Under the pieces are notes generated by a model. The model searched no databases. It saw nothing but the letters and a program-made list of their open reading frames with translations, and was not told the DNA's origin. A stretch of DNA of 64,000 nt, from contig OZ021723.1 of assembly GCA_963978545.1 (NCBI GenBank), positions 10,590,593 to 10,654,592 on the forward strand, written 5' to 3'. The first letter of the stretch is position 1. Each line of letters begins with the position of its first letter. Positions 20,111-31,870 of the stretch are shown piece after piece. A program made the translations under genes and the position numbers. Source of the DNA: Linyphia triangularis (lineage: Eukaryota > Arthropoda > Arachnida > Araneae > Linyphiidae).

Positions 20111-22318
20111 TTAATTTTTTTATAAAATATTATTATTTCTGGCCTTTAAGTATCGTTTTTTAATTCAAAAACAATCATAATAACAAATATTCGATTGTCC
20201 CCAATTAGTAGTCAACTTGGCGAGATTTGAAATAAGTCGCCAAGAGGTGGGCCCATCTAAGATTTTACCCGTTACGATTATCTACATGTCGGTTTCTACG
20301 ACCCAAACAAATTATGTACGGTTTTTATAAAATATTATTATTTCTGGCCTTTAAGTATCGTTTTTTAATTCAAAAACAATCATAATAACAAATATTCGAT
20401 TGTCCCCAATTAGTAGTCAACTTGGCGAGATTTGAAATAAGTCGCCAAGAGGTGGGCCCATCTAAGATTTTACCCGTTACGATTATATACATGTCGGTTT
20501 CTACGACCCAAACCTATTATGTACGGTTTTTATAAAATATTATTATTTCTGGCCTTTAAGTATCGTTTTTTAATTCAAAAACAATCATAATAACAAATAT
20601 TCGATTGTCCCCAATTAGTAGTCAACTTGGCGAGATTTGAAATAAGTCGCCAAGAGGTGGGCCCATCTAAGATTTTACCCGTTACGATTATATACATGTC
20701 GGTTTCTACGACCCAAACCTATTATGTACGGTTTTTTTTAAATATTATTATTTCTGGCCTTTAAGTATCGTTTTTTAATTCAAAAATAATCATAATAACA
20801 AATATTCGATTGTCCCCAATTAGTAGTCAACTTGGCGAGATTTGAAATAAGTCGCCAAGAGGTGGGCCCATCTAAGATTTTACCCGTTACGATTATATAC
20901 ATGTCGGTTTCTACGACCCAAACAAATTATGTACGGTTTTTATAAAATATTATTATTTCTGGCCTTTAAGTATCGTTTTTTAATTCAAAAACAATCATAA
21001 TAACAAATATTCGATTGTCCCCAATTAGTAGTCAACTTGGCGAGATTTGAAATAAGTCGCCAAGAGGTGGGCCCATCTAAGATTTTACCCGTTACGATTA
21101 TATACATGTCGGTTTCTACGACCCAAACCTATTATGTACGGTTTTTATAAAATATTATTATTTCTGGCCTTTAAGTATCGTTTTTTAATTCAAAAACAAT
21201 CATAATAACAAATATTCGATTGTCCCCAATTAGTAGTCAACTTGGCGAGATTTGAAATAAGTCGCCAAGAGGTGGGCCCATCTAAGATTTTACCCGTTAC
21301 GATTATATACATGTCGGTTTCTACGACCCAAACCTATTGTGTACGGTTTTTTTTTAAATATTATTATTTCTGGCCTTTAAGTATCGTTTTTTAATTCAAA
21401 AATAATCATAATAACAAATATTCGATTGTCCCCAATTAGTAGTCAACTTGGCGAGATTTGAAATAGGTCGCCAAGAGGTGGGCCCATCTAAGATTTTACC
21501 CGTTACGATTATATACATGTCGGTTTCTACGACCCAAACCTATTATGTACGGTTTTTTTAAAATATTATTATTTCTGGCCTTTAAGTATCGTTTTTTAAT
21601 TCAAAAATAATCATAATAATAAATATTCGATTGTCCCCAATTAGTAGTCAACTTGGCGAGATTTGAAATAGGTCGCCAAGAGGTGGGCCCATCTAAGATT
21701 TTACCCGTTACGATTATATACATGTCGGTTTCTACGACCCAAACCTATTATGTACGGTTTTTTTTAAATATTATTATTTCTGGCCTTTAAGTATCGTTTT
21801 TTAATTCAAAAATAATCATAATAACAAATATTCGATTGTCCCCAATTAGTAGTCAACTTGGCGAGATTTGAAATAGGTCGCCAAGAGGTGGGCCCATCTA
21901 AGATTTTACCCGTTACGATTATATACATGTCGGTTTCTACGACCCAAACCTATAATGTACGGGTTTTTTTAAATATTATTATTTCTGGCCTTTAAGTATC
22001 GTTTTTTAATTCAAAAATAATCATAATAACAAATATTCGATTGTCCCCAATTAGTAGTCAACTTGGCGAGATTTGAAATAAGTCGCCAAGAGGTGGGCCC
22101 ATCTAAGATTTTACCCGTTACGATTATATACATGTCGGTTTCTACGACCCAAACGTATTATGTACGGTTTTTTTTAAATATTATTATTTCTGGCCTTTAA
22201 GTATCGTTTTTTAATTCAAAAATAATCATAATAACAAATATTCGATTGTCCCCAATTAGTAGTCAACTTGGCGAGATTTGAAATAAGTCGCCAAGAGGTG
22301 GGCCCATCTAAGATTTTA
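20111..22318 (+). repeat. Sat205 satellite (about 10.7 units)
   Basis: Period 205 bp (unit marker GTACGG at 20316, 20521, 20726, 20931, 21136, 21341, then about every 205 bp to 22162). Each unit is about 160 bp of MITE-C right end, from TATTATTTCTGGCCTTTAAG to AAGATTTTACCCGTTACG, plus about 45 bp (ATACATGTCGGTTTCTACGA and on). The array breaks at 22318 inside AAGATTTTACC, next to a transposase fragment. Confidence 0.96.
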
Positions 22319-22550
22319 CCATGTTTACAAATCCCCAAATGAAAATGTCCAGTGGCGTTATATCAGGTAATCTGGGTGACCAAGAGAGGAAAACATAACG
22401 AGAGGTGTCTGCAATTTTTAACACGCTTTTATTAGTTTCACCTGTATGTTTGTTTGTAAGCGACTCTTTTGGGCTCGATTTTTCCCTACTTTGAGCGATC
22501 AGATTTGATTCCAACTTTGCACACTTGTCCAAAGACCGATGACAATACAA
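22308..22550 (-). pseudogene. C-terminal fragment of a DDE transposase
   Basis: The last 30 residues contain SWSPRLPDITPLDIFIWGF, matching the W-P-x-S-P-D-L-x-P-x-D/E-x-F-x-W signature near the third acidic residue of Tc1/mariner-type (IS630-superfamily) transposases. Residues 1-45 look unrelated and the frame has no N-terminal DNA-binding domain, so it is a truncated relic. It lies between Sat205 and the right copy of Elem-D, and could be a relic of Elem-D's autonomous parent or an independent insertion. Confidence 0.7.
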
Positions 22551-22870
22551 TAATTCAATAAGTTTGTCTCTTTATAACAAGGACTAGCTCGTGTTGCCCT
22601 TGCGCCGTTAAATTCCTACCAACCAACCTTCTCCGGAATCGAACCCTGGTGTGCCGTTTGAAAGATTTGTCGTGGGAATGACGGTTATACAAAGCGTGTT
22701 TTTTTTTTAGTCGCATTATCCTTACCAGGATCTTCAGGATTAGTGATTTTTCATATTCAGAGACACGGTAGTGTTTTGTGCCAAGTAATACGGCGTGTAC
22801 TAAGTATAAAAAACACATGACTTAAATTTGAGACAAGCATGTGACTATTGGCAGGAACAACTGGAGAGTT
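22400..22870 (-). mobile_element. Elem-D body, right copy (inverted)
   Basis: Mirror image of 11940-12460: the end-like TTTTTAACACGCTTTTATTA at about 22417-22436, then CAATACAATAATTCAATAAG, a B-box-like CCGGAATCGAACCC and the shared block to 22870. Divergence from the left copy is appreciable in the outer 150 bp. Confidence 0.55.
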
Positions 22871-22904
22871 TTGCACACTTCACTAAAAAAAAATTATAGT
22901 TTAC

Positions 22905-22975
22905 AGAAAAAATAATTAATAGTTTAAAAAACTAAAAAACACGCTTTAATAGAAAAGTGAACTGAAAAGTAGAAA
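22905..22975 (+). repeat. Single forward Sat65 unit
   Basis: One unit lies between the Elem-D body and the hairpin, mirroring the reversed units at 11785-11905. Confidence 0.85.
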
Positions 22976-23205
22976 ATAATTTTAAATCAGTTTGAAATAA
23001 GAATAGAGTGATTAACAAGAAACATTTATTTTATCGTAAAAAAGGGTGGGGTGCTTGATGTCAATTGTTGTAAATATTTAATGACAGATATTGGTAAATA
23101 GAGCCATTATGAAAATATCTTAAAAAGCGCCCCAAGCTTTTTTACGATAAAATAAATATTTCTTGTTAATCACTCTATTCTTATTTCAAACTGATTTAAA
23201 ATTAT
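22971..23205. repeat. Large hairpin, second copy
   Basis: Arms of about 85 bp match the hairpin at 11561-11790. The loop is present in inverted orientation and slightly longer. Confidence 0.9.
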
Positions 23206-24677
23206 TTTCTACTTTTTAGTTCACTTTTCTATTAAAACGTGTTTTTTAGTTTTTTAAACTATTAATTATTTTCTACTTTTTAGTTCACTTTTCTATTAAA
23301 GCGTGTTTTTTAGTTTTTTAACTATTAATTATTTTCTACTTTTTAGTTCACTTTTCTATTAAAGCGTGTTTTTTAGTTTTTTAAACTATTAATTATTTTC
23401 TACTTTTTAGTTCACTTTTCTATTAAAGCGTGTTTTTTAGTTTTTTAAACTATTAATTATTTTCTACTTTTTAGTTCACTTTTCTATTAAAACGTGTTTT
23501 TTAGTTTTTTAAACTATTAATTATTTTCTACTTTTTAGTTCACTTTTCTATTAAAGCGTGTTTTTTAGTTTTTTAAACTATTAATTATTTTCTACTTTTT
23601 AGTTCACTTTTCTATTAAAACGTGTTTTTTAGTTTTTTAAACTATTAATTATTTTCTACTTTTTAGTTCACTTTTCTATTAAAGCGTGTTTTTTAGTTTT
23701 TTAAACTATTAATTATTTTCTACTTTTTAGTTCACTTTTCTATTAAAGCGTGTTTTTTAGTTTTTTAAACTATTAATTATTTTCTACTTTTTAGTTCACT
23801 TTTCTATTAAAACGTGTTTTTTAGTTTTTTAAACTATTAATTATTTTCTACTTTTTAGTTCACTTTTCTATTAAAGCGTGTTTTTTAGTTTTTTAAACTA
23901 TTAATTATTTTCTACTTTTTAGTTCACTTTTCTATTAAAGCGTGTTTTTTAGTTTTTTAAACTATTAATTATTTTCTACTTTTTAGTTCACTTTTCTATT
24001 AAAGCGTGTTTTTTAGTTTTTTAAACTATTAATTATTTTCTACTTTTTAGTTCACTTTTCTATTAAAGCGTGTTTTTTATTTTTTTAAACTATTAATTAT
24101 TTTCTACTTTTTATTTTACTTTTCTATTAAAGCGTGTTTTTTAGTTTTTTAAACTATTAATTATTTTCTACTTTTTAGTTCACTTTTCTATTAAAGCGTG
24201 TTTTTTAGTTTTTTAAACTATTAATTATTTTCTACTTTTTAGTTCACTTTTCTATTAAAGCGTGTTTTTTAGTTTTTTAAACTATTAATTATTTTCTACT
24301 TTTTAGTTCACTTTTCTATTAAAGCGTGTTTTTTAGTTTTTTAAACTATTAATTATTTTCTACTTTTTAGTTCACTTTTCTATTAAAGCGTGTTTTTTAG
24401 TTTTTTAAACTATTAATTATTTTCTACTTTTTAGTTCACTTTTCTATTAAAGCGTGTTTTTTAGTTTTTTAAACTATTAATTATTTTCTACTTTTTAGTT
24501 CACTTTTCTATTAAAGCGTGTTTTTTAGTTTTTTAAACTATTAATTATTTTCTACTTTTTAGTTCACTTTTCTATTAAAGCGTGTTTTTTAGTTTTTTAA
24601 ACTATTAATTATTTTCTACTTTTTAGTTCACTTTTCTATTAAAGCGTGTTTTTTAGTTTTTTAAACTATTAATTATT
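23190..24677 (-). repeat. Sat65 array, reverse orientation (about 23 units)
   Basis: The same unit as 8701-11562 in inverted orientation with a period of about 64 bp (one fewer A in the run). Four units have AACGTG in place of AGCGTG. It ends abruptly at 24677 against a short PalA-like piece. Confidence 0.96.
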
Positions 24678-24980
24678 AGACCCCATCGAACATCATTAAG
24701 CATAGCTCATCAAGAATCGTTTTTTCTCCTCTCCTCAGTTTTACTTATAAGAAAGGATAATATAAAAATTATCGAAAAGTATATCGCCAAATACACCATT
24801 TTGGCGAAGTTTTTTTTTTTTTTTTTAAAGACTCCTAAAAGATTATCAGAAAAAATTACCCCAAACGGGCCTTTTTTTTCTAAGCGAATGATGAAAATAT
24901 AAAAACGATAAATGACACAAATCCACATCAGTAATACAGTGTAATTGAAAGTTTTGTGATGTTCCACACCCCTAGTTTCA
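24678..24980 (+). mobile_element. PalA scrap fused to Rep-F copy 2
   Basis: GACCCCATCGAACATCATT (24679-24697) is the inner TIR of PalA, cut at both sides. It runs directly into Rep-F interior sequence, which continues to CCACACCCCTAG (about 24978). Rep-F here contains ATATCGCCAAAT and TTTTGGCGAAG. Confidence 0.8.
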
Positions 24981-25445
24981 ATTTTATAACTTACAAAATA
25001 ACAATAATAATAATCCAATAAAACTCACAGAAGCATATAATAGATTTTTATTGTACATTTCAAACTCGAGTGGTACAGAACACTGTTAATACATCACGAA
25101 CTAAAATTCATTGAATGATATTTATAAATTTAGTCCTCAAAATGGTCTAAAAATGATTACTCAACAATTCTTTTCTTTTCTAAGCTGTATTACCACAGTC
25201 CATTATTTTTTTTTTTCACAACGTCAAATAGACCGACCCATACTAAGTTGTGAACAACTTAGGGCGAATTTCTGTTTTTTGGCAAGCTCGTTTATATGTC
25301 GTCGTGGAAACATGAAGGCATCATAAACCATAAGGGAAGTTGGTACCCTAAAATTTATGAACAATCGATTTTTATTTATAATTGTTTATCAAAATTTAAT
25401 TTCACTCCTTTAAAGGGATACTCATTTATAATAAAACCTCAACTA
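24981..25445. other. AT-rich spacer, nothing identified
   Basis: No gene or named repeat seen. Confidence 0.45.
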
Positions 25446-25447
25446 TA

Positions 25448-26107
25448 GTCCAAGAGGCGACTGCAATTTTTGGACCCCATCGAACATCATTCTGAATTTT
25501 TTATAGAAATTGGAGAAAAGTTAGTAGATTAGGAATCCACTGGTCTGCCGTGGAAAAAATGGCAGAAACTGATCAATAATCGACTTGGAATGAGTTGAAC
25601 TAAAATCCGATTGACAAATATGTCATAACTTGCCAAAAATAGAATAAACTTATTCGTCTGGCAACCCACTTCATTTTGATTTTCAATGAGAAAAAGCGCA
25701 AACGATTTCTGATCTATGGCTCGGAAAATTTGTATCTTTTAAAAGTAAGCCAAATTGGCGACATCAGTTACGTCATAAGTGACGTAATATTTTTTGCCAA
25801 CTTGGCTCCGTTTTAATAGATGCAAGTAGACCGTCGCCAGATATCTGAATCGTCTGCAACCTTCTTTATTGAAAATTAAAGAGTGAGGGTTACCAAATAA
25901 AAAAAATTACTCATTATTTGGCAAGTTATGGCGCATTTGGCAATTGGATTTAGTTCAACTTATTAAAAGTCGATTTTTGACCAGTTTCGGCCATTTTTGC
26001 CACGGCAGACCAGTGGATTCGTAATCTACTCACTTTTCTCTAATTTCTATAAAAAAAATTCAGAATGATGTTCGATGGGGTCCAAAAATTGCAGTCGCCT
26101 CTCAGTG
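25448..26107 (+). mobile_element. PalA copy 4
   Basis: Full length (660 bp) with flanking TA (25446-25447, 26108-26109), same orientation as copy 1. Confidence 0.9.
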
Positions 26108-26299
26108 TACTTTTTTTTTTTTTTTTAAGATAAAATTGGTAATTATTTGTATAGGGGAAAATGCGTTTTTCTCAAAACTACATTTTTCATTATTCATGTA
26201 CCTTTTTCTCAGAAACTGCACACACTATCTCCCTAAATTTTCTCACCACATTTTTCTTTTATGTGCCTGTTTATACTGAAGTCAGATTTTGTTGTTATT

Positions 26300-26511
26300 T
26301 TAACCCTTTGCACTCCAGTGGCGCCTCTCAGGCGCCACACGATTGGATGCCAAACCACGAGAGGACCATTAGGTGTGATGTGGAATTTCGATTCAAGGCC
26401 AATGACTGTGTTTAGTTTCTATGAAGCAAATCCATAAACACCAACCGAACCTAAAATGTCTCGAGTTGCTGATTCCTCCGCGCGAAAAAGGCCTGGAGTG
26501 CAAAGGGTTAA
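26300..26511. mobile_element. pB-212 copy 2
   Basis: 212 bp bounded by TTAA on both sides, with inverted ends CCCTTTGCACTCCAG and CTGGAGTGCAAAGGG. Nearly identical to 3038-3249 and exactly the same length. Confidence 0.92.
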
Positions 26512-26832
26512 ACATATATTTTGCTTTAGCTTATTTAAGAAAAAAAAAAATTGATTTTTAACAAATTTCAGTGACTTTAACAAAATTTCATTTAGAAAAA
26601 AAAAGTAAATGAATCACAATCAAAAGCTAACTTCAGTAGAATAACAACTGTCTGCTAAATTCACTGGAAAAAAAAATTGGCTTCTATGTCAAATACTTTC
26701 TAAGAAAAAGGTACATGAAAAATATGCCAAATTAACATTCCCAGCATAGCGGGTACCAACTCCACTTAAGAAACCCAATTAACGTTTAGGAAAGAAAAAA
26801 AAAATTCATTTTGGTATGTTGGATAAAAAATA
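26512..26832. other. AT-rich spacer, nothing identified
   Basis: No gene or named repeat seen. Confidence 0.45.
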
Positions 26833-27061
26833 GTGTACTTGCGTATTATCCATTCGACCGAAAGAGCGACAAAAAGTTCATCAAATTTATTTCAACGCTG
26901 CGTCGAAACGATCGCTCCAAGCGGATGTCGGGACCGCCGAGCAGCTGAAGCATTCCACGGGAAGGCCCCGACGCTGTTCAGAACCGAACCGGACCTCCGA
27001 GGAGGCCAGGTGGCTCGAACTTTTCGTCGCCAGCAAAAAGTTCGTTCGACGGGATAATATT
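26833..27061 (+). other. GC-rich island with overlapping open frames; function unknown
   Basis: About 210 bp of markedly GC-richer sequence in an AT-rich setting. One + strand frame runs from an ATG at 26833 for 74 codons. A second + frame, without its own ATG, is open over most of the island and ends RWLELFVASKKFVRRDNI then stop at about 27061; it reads more like a protein. Minus-strand frames are partly open too, as expected for high GC. It could be an exon of an unseen + strand gene, a retrocopy scrap or a regulatory CpG-rich patch. No family was recognised. Confidence 0.3.
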
Positions 27062-28264
27062 TAAGTACCAAAAATAGTTATTCAAGAATGATGCTATAAA
27101 TAACTCAAGAAAAAGTCGTTTTATTTAAAAATCTGCTAATTAAAAATTAGGTTAAACTTCGTTCGCGTTAGAAACGAAATTTAACGATTTTTGATGGTTG
27201 ATAGTGAATTTTTTTTTTTTTTGTAAATTAAATAGCTGAATTTTTAAGTTCAAAGGTTTTAACTTATATGTTGCATTACGTCAAATTCTAAATACTTTGT
27301 AAGCTACGTTATTCAATGTATACAAAATTATATCATCCAATTGAAAAAGCATATTTTATTTTCACCCACATTGTATATGAATGTTTCTTTTTCAAAACTT
27401 TTTTTTCTCAACATAATCACGTTCATGCGTTATGAAACTTAGCCCACAAACTTTAACGTGAATTCCTTTATCTAATATTCTTGTATGTTTATCGCAAATT
27501 TCAATTTTTTTTTCAGCTTTGATAGTATGAGATGGTTCAGAAGATGCAATATAACTTTTTATCTACCAAAGGTACAAGTAGAAATTTTTGCGCAGCTATC
27601 CAGAAAGATATTCCCCACATTATGGAATAAAAATTGAAAAATTGACATTTTCGTCATTTTTTGAATACCCATGCCCTCTTAATATTTTAGTATGATAAGT
27701 CTTGAATTATTACGCATATAAACAGCTACACACATGCAAATGCTTTCTACATGCATACAAACATTATGATGCCTCCAATACTTTCACTCTCAAAGCTCAT
27801 GTACGTCATAATACAAACTTTTAATCTTTTACAAAGTACCTTTCAATCTTAACTTCCAACCTTTAAGAATATCAAAATCTTTAAAAATAGCCAGGGAAAA
27901 TAGTGAATCGTTACTTTTCACATCGATTTGACTTTTATCAATTTGTTTTGACTTTCGATATCGGAAATACCGAAACTATCTTGTTGTCTGCACAAAAAAA
28001 ATAGGAACGTTTTCCATCGTTTAATAGGCATTGCAAAAGTACAGAAACACTCAAATAAATATATGAAAAATAAATAGATGGAAATGAATATACTAATATC
28101 TTACAAATGTATAATATACACTATGAATACATTACAAATGTACACTTATATTCTGCCACGTTAACAACAGATGTTGTGAATACATTTTTTTTTTATCAAA
28201 CTCTGTTATTGTTACCATCTGGTTCGCTCAAATTTAATGTTGAAGGTAACATAAATGGTGAGGT
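27062..28264. other. No feature identified
   Basis: AT-rich, apparently single-copy within the window; no coding frame of note. Confidence 0.4.
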
Positions 28265-28800
28265 TTAAAGTTAGTAACTTAATAAGTTATTCAATAAACT
28301 AACATCAACTAAATGAAGAGCTTAAACTTTAAATATTTTTAATAAAAGTTAGTAACTTAATAAGTTATTCAATAAATTAACATCAACTAAATGAAGAACT
28401 TAAACTTTAAATATTTTTAATAAAAGTTAGTAACTTAATAAGTTATTCAATAAATTAACATCAACTAAATAAAGAGCTTAAACTTTAAATATTTTTAATA
28501 AAAGTTAGTAACTTAATAAGTTATTCAATAAATTAACATCAACTAAATGAAGAGCTTAAACTTTAAATATTTTTAATAAAAGTTAGTAACTAAGTTATTC
28601 AATAAATTAACATCAACTAAATGAAGAGCTTAAACTTTAAATATTTTTAATAAAAGTTAGTAACTAAGTTATTCAATAAATTAACATCAACTAAATAAAG
28701 AGCTTAAACTTTAAATATGTTTAATAAAAGTTAGTAACTTAATAAGTTATTCAATAAATTAACATCAACTAAATGAAGAGCTTAAACTTTAAATATTTTC
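28265..28800 (+). repeat. 78-bp tandem array (about 7 units)
   Basis: Unit carries AAAGTTAGTAACTTAATAAG, CATCAACTAAATGAAGAGCT and TTAAACTTTAAATATTTTTA. Period 78 bp; two units lack 4 bp (AACTAAG in place of AACTTAATAAG). No parent element was found in the window. Confidence 0.95.
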
Positions 28801-29607
28801 ATTCTACTCAGTTGCAGATATGACTTTTGTGCTTAGTACCACAGTATTGGTTATGCAGTACACCGGGGAGCATTTGTTATATAGAAATACTATTGTTCAA
28901 ATGTTCATTTGACTTTTTTTCTTCCCAGGGATTAACTTTTTTGTGCGACAAACTTCAAATAAAGTTTTTTTTTTTTTTTTTTTTGTAAAAGTTCTGGGTA
29001 AATTGTGCACAGGACAATGAAATAATGTGTTTAAGTTATTGTATAGTATAGTGAATACCCCATTTAGGATTACTTATATTCTTAAATTTCCAGACACTCC
29101 AAGATAGTAAAACCTTGCTTATTTGAATTAAGTGGTGTCACAAATAGCTGTTCGTATATATATTTTTTTTCTATATTTGTCTACCATGAAAATAAAAATT
29201 AGCTTTGAGGTATATTCGGTAGCTCTATTTTTATAGTACATTAAATGCCATTTCTTCTCAATGTGCATTTAGATCTGTATAAATATTGACGAGACAAACT
29301 TGATAAATAAGTTGGTTTTTGTAATTGAATTTTCCTATACTCTTTTTCGTATTCAGATGATGTTTAAGAATCTTAACTGCTTTTCAATCAAATATGCGGG
29401 GGAAAAGTTCTGATGCATTTTCTCGAAAATCGTTGTTTACGTGGTAGTATTTTCCTAAAGCCGATTTATACATTGCCATGGCTGGAATGCCAGTTGTTTG
29501 ATTGGAAGGTTACTGTCAAGCTTTGATTAGAATATCAGTTTACCGTTTACTCAGCGACAGTGACTGGAACAGTCCAGCCATTGATCCAGATTACGCCAAC
29601 TTGTCAA
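28801..29607. other. No feature identified
   Basis: AT-rich, with a T run near 28965 and an imperfect inverted pair, GGCTGGAATGCCAG and CTGGAACAGTCCAGCC, around 29480-29582. Confidence 0.4.
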
Positions 29608-30146
29608 TTGACAATTCCCACATTTTTTTTAAAAAAACGAGTGAAATTAGTTTATATTTATGAAGAATTTCTTTCTGATTCCAAATATTTAAAAAAAAGT
29701 TCTTTAAAAAAAAAATTAGCTATTTAAATATTAAGAAAATAAAATGACCCAAAACCGAGCCAAAACTAGTCCGATCAAAACATTCAATAAAATCTGTGAC
29801 ATCAAAAGATCCTTCCATTCCTAAGGTTATCGTGAGGTTTCTGCCAAATAGTTGGCTTTGATTTGGTAGACCACGGTCATATCCCGTACAGGTTTGCGCG
29901 GTTTGGGAGAAACTTGCTAAACTGGTTACCGTTGCTGCATTTCAAGCCAAGATGTTTGGGATCGTTTGACGTCACATTCAATTAGAGCTGAATGAATCGT
30001 TTTCTCGCCAACGACTGACAGGGAAACTTTGATTGTAAATTTAAAAAAAAAAGGAGCATGGAACAGAAATGTTTGTGTTTATGGCCTTTTCGAAACATTT
30101 AGAATTGAATAAAAAAGTTTTTTAAAAAAATGCAGAAATTGTCCAT
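29608..30146 (+). mobile_element. Rep-N copy 2
   Basis: Inverted ends TTGACAATTCCCACATTTTT and AATGCAGAAATTGTCCA; interior as in copy 1, including TTTGACGTCACATTC. Confidence 0.75.
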
Positions 30147-31147
30147 TGTATAAATCCACGTTATATTTGATATTTTTACCTATTTCAATGTACCCTTAAG
30201 GTATACATATACAATTGAGATGATTTTCTTTAATTTTGAGGTAATAATTTCAAACTTTTTGGCAGTATATCAGTATTAAAATTGATGCATTTATTAGTAT
30301 AAACTTTTTTTTCCCGTCAATTTTTTAATCGCTAATTGCAATTAAAGTGACTAATTAGGACATTATTAGAACATATATAAATAAACTTGTAATTAACTTA
30401 GAGGTATGATTTTTACTGCAAATAAAAGATATTATATTGACGCATGTTCCTATGGAAAATTTTGAACTTGGCTGCAATATTTATTTAATTATAAATTTTT
30501 AAATAAAAAGTTTAAAAAAATACATAGTTTTTAACAAAAAATTAAGATTAAAATATTCATAAAAAATGTGTTTAAGACAATATATGTTAGATTCTCCATA
30601 GAAAACACATTCACAACTTGTGTCTTCAGAACAAAAGTAGAATTTTGTGAATTGGACTATTTATTATGAAGTTATAACCGTTGGGCGTAAAGTCATAAAA
30701 CACCAAAATGTCATTCTTCAGAAAACGCGTTTAAAGTTTACCACACTAACGAACGTGATACAAAACAGGTTCACAAAACCCATTGTAATTTAAAAAGTAA
30801 ATTGAGTTTGAGAAATAAAATGGTATTATTTTAAAGGTAATGAATTCGGGAATATTTTAAAACAAAAAAACAAAAATGCAGACTTGAGTCAAATTTTGAA
30901 ATTCCTAATGTATATGTATACCTTAAAAAATATAAAATACAATTTCTAATAATATCATAAACACAAAATGGAAATATTGCACTTTACATCCTTTTTTTTC
31001 TTATAATTTTTTGAATAAAGCAGTTTTATACATGCTCTACTTCTATCCCATTTTACTGCAGCCAATATCAATGCGTCACTTGTGTATAAGTTGGTGTTTC
31101 TTATTGTTTAAAACCATGCTTTATACATTCTAAAATTTTGCAATAGG
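30147..31147. other. AT-rich spacer, nothing identified
   Basis: No gene or named repeat seen over about 1 kb. Confidence 0.45.
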
Positions 31148-31870
31148 ATCAATATTAGAGGTCGGCAATATATCGATACGACGATTATTTTATCGATATT
31201 TTTTTTAAAATATCGATAAATAAAATATCGATTAAAGTCACCGATATATCGATATTTTCAAACATTTTTAGTTTTTTTGATGATCGTTTTGTAGTTCTAT
31301 GTGTTTTTTCAATTTTCTTTATTCCCTTTTCAAAAACTTCAAAACTAAAGTTTGGACTTGACTGAGAGACAGTTAAAATTGCACCCTAACAAAAAAACAA
31401 AAACAAAAACAAAAAAAACATAATGTATTGGAAATATAAGATCATTTATTAGTAGTCATTAACATAGCGCCGTTTCTGTTGCCAACGTGTGCCTGGAATT
31501 TGCATCTAATTTTAAATATTAAAATATCTCTATCAGCAAAAAATGCGGTTTAAACTACTTTTCAAAATTTCTTTAAAAATAAATGTGAATTTATGCATTG
31601 ACATCCAAATGCATTTTATTTCTTCTGAGTGATAATATAATTTATTCATTAAATTTTTTTTTTGTAATTTATTTATTAAAACAATTTCGGCATGAATTCA
31701 TGAAAAATAGAAATTTGATCCGAAAAACTTCGCTTCTAGCAAAATTGAAAATAAAATTTAAAAAAAAAAATCATTTATCGATATATCGATATTTTATCGA
31801 TATTTTTTTCTATGCAACGATATAGTATCGATATTTATTTTGATCGATATTTCCGACCTCTAATCAATAT
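31148..31870 (+). mobile_element. hAT-I copy 1 with perfect 8-bp target duplication
   Basis: ATCAATAT at 31148-31155 and 31863-31870 encloses a 707-bp element whose ends are TAGAGGTCGGCAATATATCG and its inverted partner ending ATTTCCGACCTCTA. An 8-bp duplication and a TAGAG start fit the hAT superfamily. The interior has many ATCGATAT blocks and a Rep-R-like stretch (31500-31620) and no transposase frame. Confidence 0.9.

Noticed and set aside
31598..31825. 75-codon plus-strand frame inside hAT-I
   Set aside because: AT-rich, no hAT dimerisation or zinc-finger motif; not conserved in copy 2.
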